Of a DNA stretch of 64,000 nt, positions 63,836 to 64,000 are shown piece after piece. The notes under the pieces were generated by a model that made no database searches, was not told the DNA's origin, and saw nothing but the letters and a program-made list of their open reading frames with translations. The translations under genes were made by a program, and so were the position numbers. Each line of letters begins with the position of its first letter. The first letter of the stretch is position 1. Source of the stretch: CAZOWM01 sp964583615 (GTDB lineage: Bacteria > Spirochaetota > B62-G9 > DRHN01); assembly GCA_964583615.1 (NCBI GenBank), contig CAZOWM010000012.1, forward strand, positions 1 through 64,000. Direction: 5' to 3'.

Positions 63836-64000
63836 TTATTCCCCCTCTTCTTCTCTCAGGCCTTTGTACCATTTGCCGTTTATTCTGACAAAGGTATGCT
63901 GTGGCTCAGGGAATTCTTCATCCCCGAAAAACACATAAACCAGAGCCTTGTTCTCGTTCAGAAACTCTACCCTGGATATGGGAAGAGTATTGATATTTTC
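63836..64000 (-). CDS. partial gene, C-terminal 54 residues of unknown protein
   Basis: Open from the right window edge to TAA at 63836-63838 (minus). The tail contains FVRINGKWYKGLREEEGE, a WYKG ending common in exported small-domain proteins. Too little for a function. The stop lies within a few bases of the next ATG, so the genes are co-transcribed. Confidence 0.6.
   Translation of the reverse strand, partial: ENINTLPISRVEFLNENKALVYVFFGDEEFPEPQHTFVRINGKWYKGLREEEGE

Noticed and set aside
1..64000. CRISPR arrays, rRNA or tRNA genes
   Set aside because: No regularly spaced repeats, rRNA motifs or cloverleaf with TTCRA-type arm noticed on reading; a tRNA scan would be decisive.

Overview
The window looks like part of a spirochaete chromosome, probably a free-living or gut/sediment anaerobe. 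The strongest single indicator is a GreA of about 890 residues whose short transcript-cleavage domain sits behind a very long helical/TPR-like region (49308-51986, minus); to my knowledge this architecture is typical of Spirochaetes. Base composition is moderate, genes are dense and arranged in short operons on both strands. I see no rRNA, tRNA or CRISPR array. One 10-N scaffold gap lies inside nagB, so this is an assembled draft.

Layout. 1-8.3 kb: tail of an amino acid permease, an OmpR-type two-component system, an HtrA/DegP protease, a phosphoketolase, then a wrecked ftsH fused to transposase debris. 8.4-17.7 kb: a nickel/hydrogenase block (nikR, then hypA-B-F-C-D-E) enclosing an unusual soluble histidine kinase fused to a CoA-disulfide-reductase-like flavoprotein and a rhodanese domain, with a convergent single-domain receiver. 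No hydrogenase structural gene is in view. 17.8-29.8 kb: Gfo/Idh/MocA oxidoreductase, enolase, a coiled-coil/TPR membrane protein, DHFR with a degenerate double-receiver protein, CDF and sodium:solute transporters, an orphan corrinoid protein, GIY-YIG protein, nicotinamidase, MFS transporter. 29.9-33 kb: nrdD stub and a metal ABC uptake operon headed by a Cys/His-rich ribbon-helix-helix protein with a perfect palindrome inside its promoter. 33.1-43.4 kb: three tandem M42 peptidases, pdxA-like gene, nagB-nagA-gtrA remnant, dapB remnant, esterase-like hydrolase, NUDIX, serA with a 34-residue serC remnant and a small membrane protein. 43.6-64 kb: yajC-secD-secF-bactofilin-TPR-mtaB, greA, TPR proteins, smpB, hemW, grpE-dnaK-dnaJ, a second Gfo/Idh/MocA gene, a HAMP membrane protein and a HEAT-repeat lipoprotein/secreted protein.

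The most unusual signal is a recurring one: at least four genes (ftsH, gtrA, dapB, serC) keep recognisable N- and C-terminal ends joined in frame with the catalytic or central part missing, and a fifth (nrdD) is cut after its ATP-cone. Five in-frame junctions in 36 kb is more than I would expect from random decay and could mean selection against polarity, a deletion process acting at short repeats, or systematic assembly collapse. The second notable item is the kinase-CoADR-rhodanese fusion, which suggests direct coupling of thiol/sulfur redox state to phosphorelay signalling. Both need comparison with read data and databases that I could not consult.
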